NCBI GenBank assembly: GCA_900552425.1
Contig: URZR01000004.1
Coordinates: 1-25,776, forward strand
DNA from: an uncultured Collinsella sp.
Lineage (GTDB): Bacteria; Actinomycetota; Coriobacteriia; Coriobacteriales; Coriobacteriaceae
Length of the DNA: 25,776 nt
Direction of reading: 5' to 3'
Positions 7,801-13,288 of this stretch are shown here, one piece after another (position 1 is the first letter of the stretch; every line of letters begins with the position of its first letter). The position numbers and the translations under genes are program-made. The notes under the pieces were generated by a model. That model was given only the letters and a program-made list of their open reading frames with translations. It made no database searches and was not told the DNA's origin.

Positions 7801-7853
7801 GGCACCAGCAGTGCGGCGGCAGCGGCGCGCGGGTCGGTTGAGGTGGTGGGCAT
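4815..7853 (-). CDS. Insulinase-like M16C zinc metallopeptidase (PreP/Cym1-like)
   Basis: A 1012-residue protein of the presequence-protease type, in which two M16 halves clamp around short unfolded peptides. The inverted zinc motif HxxEH is His80-Ile-Leu-Glu83-His84, in a context typical of PreP (FHILEHSVLCGS). It is followed by the family block FLNAMTYPDKTIYPVAT (109-125) and FEQEGWH, where Glu157 is the probable third zinc ligand. The C-terminal half contains the RVKGGAYGCGF block that binds substrate in M16 enzymes. No signal peptide is visible, so it is probably a cytosolic oligopeptidase. ATG 7853 has GGAG about 8 bases upstream; the frame stays open to 8027 but that part is intergenic. 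Its natural substrate is unknown. Confidence 0.92.
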   Translation of the reverse strand: MPTTSTDPRAAAAALLVPGTTCHGFAVERCETVPELDSDAYVLRHTASGARLLYLACDDENKAFAIGFKTPPADSTGVFHILEHSVLCGSAKFPVKEPFVDLIKSSMQTFLNAMTYPDKTIYPVATTNEQDLYNLMDVYLDAVFNPAIYTKPTIFEQEGWHYELDLPEDAEGDGSAASPREGTLRYNGVVFNEMKGALSDPMSVLDDAVNAALYPDTAYAHESGGDPRAIPALTYEQFLDTHARHYNPSNSYITLYGDLDVDRALAFLDERYLSQPSAASCRMDAAVAAGEDPSMLAPNPLVVQAPVTCEYKRVEMATTPENALVGLGLVLGSALDRKCTIAADILFEALLGSNEAPVKKAILAAGLGGNVVSYTAAECLQPYELIMLQNAQPGVARELRRVFQDACRDLCEHGVPRERLEAIISSNEYDLRQRDYGIADGVAIACDALSTWLYDDDAATLALKYGPVYEELRGELDGSYFEDLLRELVLQNDHMALVELVPVDAAEGAEGAEAAELAAKRDAMTDAELADVVERTVVLRAAQEAEDTLEAKATLPRLRVSDIGEARPEPPLVVDTTAPIPCLRHGIPTNRLAYAMQYFDLSCVAFEDLPYVTLLCRLLKQLPTSEHSAEELDNLIAGKLGFLSFTTEVMTQPDVDGVRPYLLVSAGALSEKIDALASLPREVWSSTLLADADADRVRDVLTQIRIGLEQGFINNGHSAALGRAMSYSSPSAVVREQLSGVDFYLFLRDLLDHFDERLDDLRAKLTELAGRIFVADGCMASFTGSDEDFDAYWDAAGDLGLGAGDGADAGRNALVVPTPRDRHEAFVIPSDICFAASACDPRRLGLDVTGTWAVAANALSYDYLWNEIRVKGGAYGCGFRAAGERQTAFYTYRDPAIDPSIERVERAGAWLGRFEPDEAAFEGFIVSCVSGMDAPVKPYALTKRRNTTYLAGLDPHAREERRAQMLAATPGELRSLGTDVTRIAAESPTCVFGGRDVIAKSNAGFNVVDLMG

Positions 7854-8043
7854 ATGCAGTCTCCTTTGACGCCCCGGCGGGGGCGAATCGAGTCGAATCC
7901 TCGAGAGTATACCCATATGGGGCCGCGGCTCTGCATCGAACTGAAGACGATGTGGGTGGACTAGCCTAACTGGGTTGACGGCGAATGCCGCGGGTAGCCG
8001 CTGCATCCCGCTAAAGTGAAATAACACCCCGTTTACCGAATCA

Positions 8044-8068
8044 TTTAGGAAATATATGGACTCCTAAA
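8044..8068. promoter_or_regulatory. Palindrome upstream of gntR, candidate operator
   Basis: TTTAGGA (8044-8050) and TCCTAAA (8062-8068) form a perfect 7-base inverted repeat. It lies just before a TACAAT hexamer (8078-8083) that could be the -10 box of the regulator gene. Such placement fits autoregulation, which is common for GntR proteins but not shown here. Confidence 0.4.
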
Positions 8069-8133
8069 AAGTTCTAATACAATATAAGTCATCTATCTAT
8101 AAACTGCTGATTTCTTGTAAAGGTATGGTTGAT

Positions 8134-8838
8134 ATGGTTGAGGCAAATAGCGTTATCCCCCTGTACAAACAGATTGTTCGTGCGCTTTCTGATTCAATCG
8201 CCAACGGCACGTACCGCCCGGGAGATAAGCTTCCGACCGAGGCGGAGCTTATCGAGCAATTTGGCGTGAGCCGAATAACAGTTCGCTCCGCAATTAAAGA
8301 AATGGAAGATGCTGGGCTTGTTGAGAGGGCCCGCGGCAAGGGCACGTTCGTTTCGTCGGACACGCAGATGTATGCCGCGGACGACCGTGAGAGCTTTACC
8401 CATTCGTGCCAGCTTGCGGGCAAACAGGCGTCTACCAGGGTTCTCGAAATGGGCTGGGACTTCCCAAGTCTGCGAGACGCGAAGTTCCTGGGCGTAGACG
8501 ATACCCAAAAGGTATTGCGTAGCCGGCGTCTGCGCCTTGTGGATGGCAAGCCCACGATGCTGGAAACCAATAGCTATTCCGCTGCGCTTTCTTTTTTGGA
8601 GCATGAGTCCCTCGATGATTCGCTGATGGCGGTACTCGATCGCCAGGGGATCAAGATGGGCCCCAACACGCGTACGCTCGAGGTCTGCTATGCGAGCGAG
8701 CTCGAGGCGGCATACCTTAACGTGGAGCTGGACTCTTCGCTGCTTCTGTTTGTCGATAGACGTTATGCCCCAAGTGGCGAGCCGCTTTTCATCTCCCGTC
8801 AGGTGTACTGCACCGAGCGACTGAAGTTCTATTTGTAA
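8134..8838 (+). CDS. GntR-family transcriptional regulator with UTRA effector domain
   Basis: About 234 residues. The N-terminal winged helix is standard GntR (PLYKQIVRALSDSIANG, PGDKLPTEAELIEQFGVSRITVRSAIKEMEDAGLVERARGKGTFV). The remaining 150 or so residues fit a UTRA ligand-binding domain, which in sugar regulators senses phosphorylated carbohydrate. ATG 8134 is preferred because AAAGG is 10 bases upstream; ATG 8125 is only one base from the same AAAGG but cannot be excluded. It is immediately upstream of, and co-directional with, the mannose-family PTS locus, so it is probably the local regulator, with the phosphorylated PTS substrate as the likely inducer. Base composition is more AT-rich than in flanking housekeeping genes. 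Confidence 0.92.
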   Translation: MVEANSVIPLYKQIVRALSDSIANGTYRPGDKLPTEAELIEQFGVSRITVRSAIKEMEDAGLVERARGKGTFVSSDTQMYAADDRESFTHSCQLAGKQASTRVLEMGWDFPSLRDAKFLGVDDTQKVLRSRRLRLVDGKPTMLETNSYSAALSFLEHESLDDSLMAVLDRQGIKMGPNTRTLEVCYASELEAAYLNVELDSSLLLFVDRRYAPSGEPLFISRQVYCTERLKFYL

Positions 8839-8849
8839 ATTAGAGATAG

Positions 8850-8871
8850 ATTGGTCGATTTACCGACCAAT
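8850..8871. promoter_or_regulatory. Palindrome between gntR and the EIIA gene (operator or weak terminator)
   Basis: ATTGGTCG (8850-8857) and CGACCAAT (8864-8871) are perfect inverted repeats 11 bases past the gntR stop. No strong T tract follows, which favours an operator or attenuator over a terminator. A possible promoter for the PTS genes lies downstream (TTGCTA 8919-8924, CAATAT 8941-8946, 16-base spacer). Confidence 0.45.
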
Positions 8872-8973
8872 TGTTACCGTTCGCGGATTTGGAAAATAGA
8901 CACACCACGTAGGGTAGATTGCTAATATACTTTGTTATGACAATATAGTACGTCCTATTGGTATTGGAGAACT

Positions 8974-9393
8974 ATGAATAAGATATTGCTAGCGAGTCAT
9001 GGTTATCTCGCCCAAGGCATGAAAAGCTCTCTGGAGATTCTGATGGGCACCAACGACCGAATCGAGTGCCTGTGCGCCTATGTCGATGACGATTCAAGGG
9101 ACGTCGCGGCGTTGATTGATGCATGGATGGAGACGAGGGACCCTGCCGACTCTTGGTTTGTCGTGACTGACATCTTTGGCGGCTCTGTAAACAACGAATT
9201 CATTCAGAGGCAGACCGACGGATCGTTTACGTTAATCGCTGGAATGAACTTGCCGCTGCTGGTGGAAATGGTTACACAGCTGGACTCCCTGGATGCGGAC
9301 AAGGCCAAAGCCGCGGTCGAGGGATCGCGTTCGTTTATTCAGCTTTGCGAGGCGGCGGACATGCTTGCCGGCGCCGAGGAAGAAGAGTTCTAG
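8974..9393 (+). CDS. PTS EIIA component, mannose family
   Basis: A 139-residue cytosolic phosphocarrier that accepts phosphate from HPr and passes it to EIIB. The phospho-site is His9 in LLASHG, as in ManX-type EIIA domains, and VTDIFGGSVNNE near residue 68 matches the conserved DxxGGSP-like region. It is a stand-alone EIIA rather than an EIIAB fusion. ATG 8974 follows TTGGAG at good spacing. It is the first gene of a locus that continues with EIIB, a SIS-domain enzyme, EIIC and EIID. By analogy to gfr-type loci of Salmonella it would serve an Amadori-sugar transporter. The acidic tail AEEEEF is unremarkable. Confidence 0.93.
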   Translation: MNKILLASHGYLAQGMKSSLEILMGTNDRIECLCAYVDDDSRDVAALIDAWMETRDPADSWFVVTDIFGGSVNNEFIQRQTDGSFTLIAGMNLPLLVEMVTQLDSLDADKAKAAVEGSRSFIQLCEAADMLAGAEEEEF

Positions 9394-9464
9394 TTAGTTC
9401 TGGTTCGAGCCCTAGCTAGGGGCCACACCTGTCATTCCCTTTATCACGTGCGGAGATGATAACG

Positions 9465-9938
9465 ATGATTAAGCTTACGAGAGTTGATTACCGACTGATT
9501 CACGGCCAAGTTGCCATGTCCTGGACTCACGCTTTGGATGTAGATTGCATCTTGCTTGCCAGCGATGCTGTGGCAAAAGACGACATGAGGAAGGCGGCCT
9601 TGAGGCTCGCCCGCCCCAACGGCGTTAAACTCGTCATCAAGGATGTTGACGCTGCTATCGAGGCGCTCAACAGCGGCGTTACCGACAAGTATTCGCTGTT
9701 TATCATCACTGAGACGATTGAAGATGTCTATCGTCTCGCTAAGGGTTGCAAAGACATCAAAGAGATCAATCTGGGCGGAACCCGAAAGACCCCTGAGACC
9801 ACGCTTCATCCGACCCCTGCGATCTTTGCGACCGAGAAAGATGCCGAGCATATCCAAGAGCTCCTGGGCGATGGCGTGGCCATCGAAATCCGTCAGGTCC
9901 CCAATGACGCTAAGGTGTTTGCCAAGGACGTTTTCTAG
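9465..9938 (+). CDS. PTS EIIB component, mannose family
   Basis: A 157-residue cytosolic EIIB domain of the mannose/sorbose class, phosphorylated on His13 (DYRLIHGQVAMSW), the hallmark of this class. It phosphorylates the incoming sugar at the EIIC/EIID channel. ATG 9465 is chosen because GGAG (9452-9455) is about 9 bases upstream; ATG 9456 is too close to that site. The gap to the EIIA gene is about 70 bases. The gene is followed by a clear Rho-independent terminator at 9990-10015, so the first two PTS genes can form their own transcript. Confidence 0.93.
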   Translation: MIKLTRVDYRLIHGQVAMSWTHALDVDCILLASDAVAKDDMRKAALRLARPNGVKLVIKDVDAAIEALNSGVTDKYSLFIITETIEDVYRLAKGCKDIKEINLGGTRKTPETTLHPTPAIFATEKDAEHIQELLGDGVAIEIRQVPNDAKVFAKDVF

Positions 9939-9989
9939 CCGGAAACACGTTGATGCTCGGCATTTATTGAACCAATGCTCTATGCCTAT

Positions 9990-10024
9990 GCCCGTCGATC
10001 ATTTGATCGGCGGGCTTTTTATTA
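9990..10024 (+). terminator. Rho-independent terminator inside the PTS locus
   Basis: GCCCGTCGATCA (9990-10001) pairs with TGATCGGCGGGC (10004-10015) with one internal mismatch, followed by TTTTTATTA. It lies between the EIIB and SIS-domain genes and could end, or partly attenuate, the upstream transcript. Confidence 0.85.
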
Positions 10025-10054
10025 AAGAAAAATCAAAAAAATCTGAAATAGTTC

Positions 10055-10082
10055 TTGCATAGTTAGTTATATAAAGTATTAT
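10055..10082 (+). promoter_or_regulatory. Candidate promoter of the SIS-domain deglycase gene
   Basis: TTGCAT (10055-10060) and TATTAT (10077-10082) are separated by 16 bases in an A+T-rich stretch just after the internal terminator, about 50 bases before the start codon. This is a good match to a housekeeping sigma promoter and would make the SIS gene independent of the EIIA-EIIB transcript. Confidence 0.55.
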
Positions 10083-10132
10083 AACGTCATGGGATGAATG
10101 AAGGGTTCATCCAAGTGAGTTAGGAGTAAGGG

Positions 10133-11167
10133 ATGTTCAATTTCGATGAGCCTCGTTACGAGAAGGTTGTGAGCGATGCCCTCGCTCTCCGTCCTCAGAT
10201 TGAGGCTGCCGTGGACGAGGTCTGCGAGCAGGGTTATTCCAACATCTTCTTCATCGGCTGCGGCGGCACCTGGGCCCACACGCTCCCGATGAAGTATTGG
10301 GTCGAGACCACCACGGCCGACGTCGATGTCCACTGCGAGATCGCCGCAGAGTTCCTCGCCTGCCCGCCCAAGACCTTCAACAAGGATTCTGTCTGCGTCT
10401 TCTCCACCCGTACCGGCACCACCCCCGAGATCATTGAGGCTGCCAAGTTCTGCCAGGAGCAGGGCGCCCGCACGCTGATGTATGTCTCCAACGACAACAC
10501 CCCGGCCACCGAGTACGCCGATTACAAGTTCTTCAGCTTCGCCGAGGACGACGTTCTGTGCGAGGCCATCTACACCTACCAGATCACGCTGGTCGCCCGC
10601 TTCCTCAAGAACGCCGGCGCCTTCCCCAAGTACGACACCTTCATGGAAGAGTTAGGCAACATCGCTCCGTACCTCATCAAGGCCAAGGACGCTCAGGACG
10701 AGCGCTGCGCCGCCATGGCCGAGGACTTCAAGGACACCGATTACCACATGGTGATTGGCTCCGGCATGCTCTGGGGTGAGGCCTACGACTACGCCATGTG
10801 CATCCTCGAGGAGATGCAGTGGATCAAGACCAAGTCCATCCACGCCGCCGAGTTCTTCCACGGCACCATCGAGCTGTGCGAGGAAGGCACGAGCCTCATC
10901 ATGCTCTACGGCGAGGACGACACCCGTAAGCTCATGGACCGCGTGGACAACTTCACTCACATGCTCGCCGACGAGAAGGGCGTCAACGTCCGCGTGAACA
11001 AGTTTGACACCGCCGAGGTCGAGCTGCCGTTCAGCGACCCCGAGTTCCGCAAGATCGTCTCCCCGATGGTCACCTACACCATCACCGAGCGTCTGAGCTG
11101 CCATCTCGAGCACGTCCGTAACCACCCGCTCACCACGCGTCGTTACTATCACCAGATGAACTACTAA
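10133..11167 (+). CDS. SIS-domain sugar-amine deglycase (FrlB/FraB/GfrF-like)
   Basis: A 344-residue protein with two SIS folds. The first phosphosugar-binding loop is FIGCGGTWAHT (40-50), with STRTGTTPE at 91-99. The second half has GSGMLWGEAYDYAMCILEEMQW and HAAEFFHGTIEL. The pair Glu227 and His243, 16 residues apart, matches the spacing of the Glu/His pair proposed as catalytic in FraB. The family cleaves 6-phosphorylated Amadori products (fructoselysine, glucoselysine, fructose-asparagine) to glucose 6-phosphate and the amino acid. Position between EIIB and EIIC supports this over a glucosamine-6-phosphate role. ATG 10133 follows GGAGTAAGGG. Codons are unusually uniform (Lys mostly AAG, Phe mostly TTC, Thr ACC), a sign of high expression. 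The exact substrate is inferred. Confidence 0.85.
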   Translation: MFNFDEPRYEKVVSDALALRPQIEAAVDEVCEQGYSNIFFIGCGGTWAHTLPMKYWVETTTADVDVHCEIAAEFLACPPKTFNKDSVCVFSTRTGTTPEIIEAAKFCQEQGARTLMYVSNDNTPATEYADYKFFSFAEDDVLCEAIYTYQITLVARFLKNAGAFPKYDTFMEELGNIAPYLIKAKDAQDERCAAMAEDFKDTDYHMVIGSGMLWGEAYDYAMCILEEMQWIKTKSIHAAEFFHGTIELCEEGTSLIMLYGEDDTRKLMDRVDNFTHMLADEKGVNVRVNKFDTAEVELPFSDPEFRKIVSPMVTYTITERLSCHLEHVRNHPLTTRRYYHQMNY

Positions 11168-11188
11168 TCCTCTCAAATTGCTGCGGTT

Positions 11189-11227
11189 GTCTGCAGGCGA
11201 GCTGCGCAGAATGCCTCGCCTGCAGAC
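11189..11227 (+). terminator. Perfect 13-base hairpin between the deglycase and EIIC genes
   Basis: GTCTGCAGGCGAG (11189-11201) and CTCGCCTGCAGAC (11215-11227) pair perfectly around a 13-base loop. Only a short CTGTTTCT follows, so it may be a partial terminator or an mRNA 3'-end stabiliser that leaves the deglycase transcript more abundant than the downstream membrane genes. Confidence 0.6.
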
Positions 11228-11248
11228 CTGTTTCTGGGGTTGATCGAA

Positions 11249-12022
11249 ATGGTTGTCCAGTATCTTCTAGTTGCACTGGTCGCATTTATTGCGTCCATGG
11301 ACGAGCAATTATTTGGCATTACGATGCTTGGTCGTCCGCTGTTTACGAGCCTGTTTGTCGGCTTGATCCTTGGCGATGTCCAGCAGGGCGTTATCGTCGG
11401 CGCTGCTTTGGAGTCCATGTTCATGGGCGCCATCATGGTCGGCGCGGCGGTTCCTCCCGAGGTCTATGCCTCCGGCGTGCTTGGCTGCGCGTTTGCCGTC
11501 ATTACGGGTACGGGCACGGCAACTGCCGTCGCGCTCGCCCTTCCCGTCTCCGTCTTCCTTCAGGTGTGGCGCAACTTCTGCTACGCCGTTCCGGGTGCCT
11601 TTGCCTGCAAGAAGATTGAGACCGCTCTGGCAAATCGCGATCTTGCCAAGGCGAATCTGTACCATCTGACCATCGTGCCGCTGTCGATTGGCATTCCGTC
11701 TGCACTGCTGGTGTTTGGCTCGCTGTTCTTTGGTGCCGACCTTATCAACAATGCGCTCAACGCGATTCCGCAGTTTGTGATGGACGGCCTCAACGTTGCG
11801 TCCGGCGTCATGGTCTGCATCGGCTTCGCTCTTCTTATCAGGACCATGGGCGATAACAAGCTCCTTCCCTGGCTGTTCCTGGGCTTCATTATGGTCATCT
11901 ACCTCAAGATGGACGTGGTCGGCGTCGCCGCAGCTGCCATTTGCGTCGCGCTGCTCCTGGCCTTCCGCGAGGGCTCGTCCGGTCCGCAGACGGTTGCTGC
12001 AGATGAAGAGGAGGACTTCTAA
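11249..12022 (+). CDS. PTS EIIC component, mannose family
   Basis: A 257-residue integral membrane subunit that, with EIID, forms the sugar channel. It is strongly hydrophobic, with several predicted transmembrane stretches, starting VVQYLLVALVAFIASMDEQL and including the conserved GLILGDVQQGVIVGAALE near 40-57. ATG 11249 is preferred over TTG 11240 because GGGGT precedes it and the family usually starts here. The stop overlaps the EIID start by one base (TAATG), indicating translational coupling. Loop residues that might fix sugar choice cannot be read by eye. Confidence 0.92.
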   Translation: MVVQYLLVALVAFIASMDEQLFGITMLGRPLFTSLFVGLILGDVQQGVIVGAALESMFMGAIMVGAAVPPEVYASGVLGCAFAVITGTGTATAVALALPVSVFLQVWRNFCYAVPGAFACKKIETALANRDLAKANLYHLTIVPLSIGIPSALLVFGSLFFGADLINNALNAIPQFVMDGLNVASGVMVCIGFALLIRTMGDNKLLPWLFLGFIMVIYLKMDVVGVAAAAICVALLLAFREGSSGPQTVAADEEEDF

Positions 12023-12870
12023 TGGCTATCCAGAACACCGACCTCAAAGAGGCCAAGAAGGACGCGATTATGACTCCCGATATGTATCGGAGCATGTTCC
12101 TTCGCCAGTTTACGAGCCAGTGCTCGCAGTCGTACGACAAGATGATGGCAATGGGCTTCATGTACACCATTCAGAAGCCCCTGCGAAAGATCTATCCCAA
12201 CGACGACGATTACTATGCGGCGCTCGATCGCCATACCGAGTTCTTTAACATCACGCCTCATGTGCTTCCGTTTGTAGCCGGCCTAACGGTTTCGATGGAA
12301 GAGCAGGCGGCTGCCGATAAGAACTTCGACACGTCCTCGATTAACGCCATGAAGGTCGGCCTTATGGGACCGCTTTCCGGCATCGGCGATTCGTTCTACT
12401 GGGGTACGTTCCGCGTGGTTGCCGCCGGCATTGGTATTGGCATCGCTTCGACGGGCAACCCGCTCGGCCCCATCGTGTACGCGCTCATCTACTCCGTGAT
12501 TAACTTTGCAACGCGTATCGTCGCCGCCCATCTGGGTTACGACTTGGGAACCAAGTTTTTGCAGCAGTCCGAAGAGAGCAACCTTATGTCTCGCATGACG
12601 CATGCTGCCGGTGTTCTCGGAATGACCGTTATCGGCGCCATGATTGCGGCACAGGTCTCGCTGTCCACGGCTTTGACCTTTGACGTGGGTGGTTCGGAGA
12701 TTGTCCTGCAGGATCTGTTCGATTCGATCTTCCCCGGTCTGCTGCCCTTGCTGGCAACGTTCGCTTGCGTTGCCCTCTATAAAAAGGGCGTCAAGACCAT
12801 TTGGATCATCTTGGGCATCTTCGCAATCTGCATCATCGGAACGGGCTTGGGAGTGTTCGCGGCGGCGTAA
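12022..12870 (+). CDS. PTS EIID component, mannose family
   Basis: A 282-residue membrane subunit unique to mannose-class PTS. An amphipathic cytosolic N-terminus (MYRSMFLRQFTSQCSQSYDK) precedes the conserved block KVGLMGPLSGIGDSFYWGTFRVV (about 112-134), the best-conserved region of EIID proteins. Hydrophobic helices close the C-terminus. The start is coupled to the EIIC stop, and GAGGAGG inside the end of the EIIC gene supplies the ribosome site. It is the last gene of the locus, followed by a terminator at 12914-12951. Confidence 0.93.
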   Translation: MAIQNTDLKEAKKDAIMTPDMYRSMFLRQFTSQCSQSYDKMMAMGFMYTIQKPLRKIYPNDDDYYAALDRHTEFFNITPHVLPFVAGLTVSMEEQAAADKNFDTSSINAMKVGLMGPLSGIGDSFYWGTFRVVAAGIGIGIASTGNPLGPIVYALIYSVINFATRIVAAHLGYDLGTKFLQQSEESNLMSRMTHAAGVLGMTVIGAMIAAQVSLSTALTFDVGGSEIVLQDLFDSIFPGLLPLLATFACVALYKKGVKTIWIILGIFAICIIGTGLGVFAAA

Positions 12871-12913
12871 TGTTGACTGCTATGCTCGCGCGCTCGATAA
12901 CTAACTGACCGTT

Positions 12914-12951
12914 TGAAAACGGAGCTCGGCGTAAGGCCGGCCCCGTTTTTT
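12914..12951 (+). terminator. Rho-independent terminator of the PTS locus
   Basis: GAAAACGG near 12915 pairs with CCCGTTTT near 12942 through a GC-rich stem with minor mismatches, followed by a run of T. It is about 45 bases after the EIID stop. Confidence 0.75.
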
Positions 12952-12993
12952 GTTCGAGGGATTTTCCGATCGTCCAAAAATCCAGGCTCATGC

Positions 12994-13061
12994 ATCTCTC
13001 GTCTCTCATTCGTCACTAACACGAGAGATAGATTAAAGACGAGAGATAATTACGAGAGATA
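12994..13061 (+). promoter_or_regulatory. Operator-like block 1: one inverted and three direct ACGAGAGATA sites
   Basis: An inverted ATCTCTCGT at 12994-13002 is followed by direct copies of ACGAGAGATA at 13021-13030, 13039-13048 and 13052-13061, with start spacings of 18 and 13 bases. The same arrangement recurs exactly 164 bases downstream. It lies upstream of the AlbA_2-type regulator. Confidence 0.8.
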
Positions 13062-13074
13062 GCTCAGCAGCAAA

Positions 13075-13100
13075 GAGACAAGCAACCATGGTATTGTCTC
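13075..13100. promoter_or_regulatory. Inverted repeat between the two operator-like blocks
   Basis: GAGACAA (13075-13081) and TTGTCTC (13094-13100) are a perfect inverted repeat with a 12-base loop. It lies between the two ACGAGAGATA blocks and may be another protein-binding site or part of a promoter. Confidence 0.4.
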
Positions 13101-13157
13101 AATATCGATTGTTCTACCAGCAAAAACATGATTTAATGAAGCAGGTAGAGATATCTT

Positions 13158-13225
13158 ATCTCTCATCTTTCACTCATATCTAATACGAGAGATAACAGAA
13201 AGACGAGAGATAATTACGAGAGATA
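13158..13225 (+). promoter_or_regulatory. Operator-like block 2: duplicate of block 1
   Basis: An imperfect inverted site (ATCTCTCAT) starts at 13158, followed by ACGAGAGATA at 13185-13194, 13203-13212 and 13216-13225. Spacings (18 and 13) and the ATT linker between sites two and three are identical to block 1. The block ends about 64 bases before the regulator start. A short GC hairpin (CTGCGG 13249-13254, CCGCAG 13261-13266) sits between it and the ribosome site. Confidence 0.8.
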
Positions 13226-13288
13226 ACTGAGAGACGAGGGAAATCCGTCTGCGGCATTCTCCGCAGGACCGAGCGAAGGGACGTGCAG

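Noticed and set aside
4986..7841. Two long plus-strand frames (4986-6659, 6687-7841) opposite the M16 peptidase
   Set aside because: Antisense shadows rich in His, Gly and Val from reversed GC-rich codons; the peptidase strand carries all family motifs.
13021..13225. Replication origin with iterons
   Set aside because: ACGAGAGATA repeats look iteron-like, but the next gene is an AlbA_2-type regulator rather than a Rep protein, and the surroundings are chromosomal.
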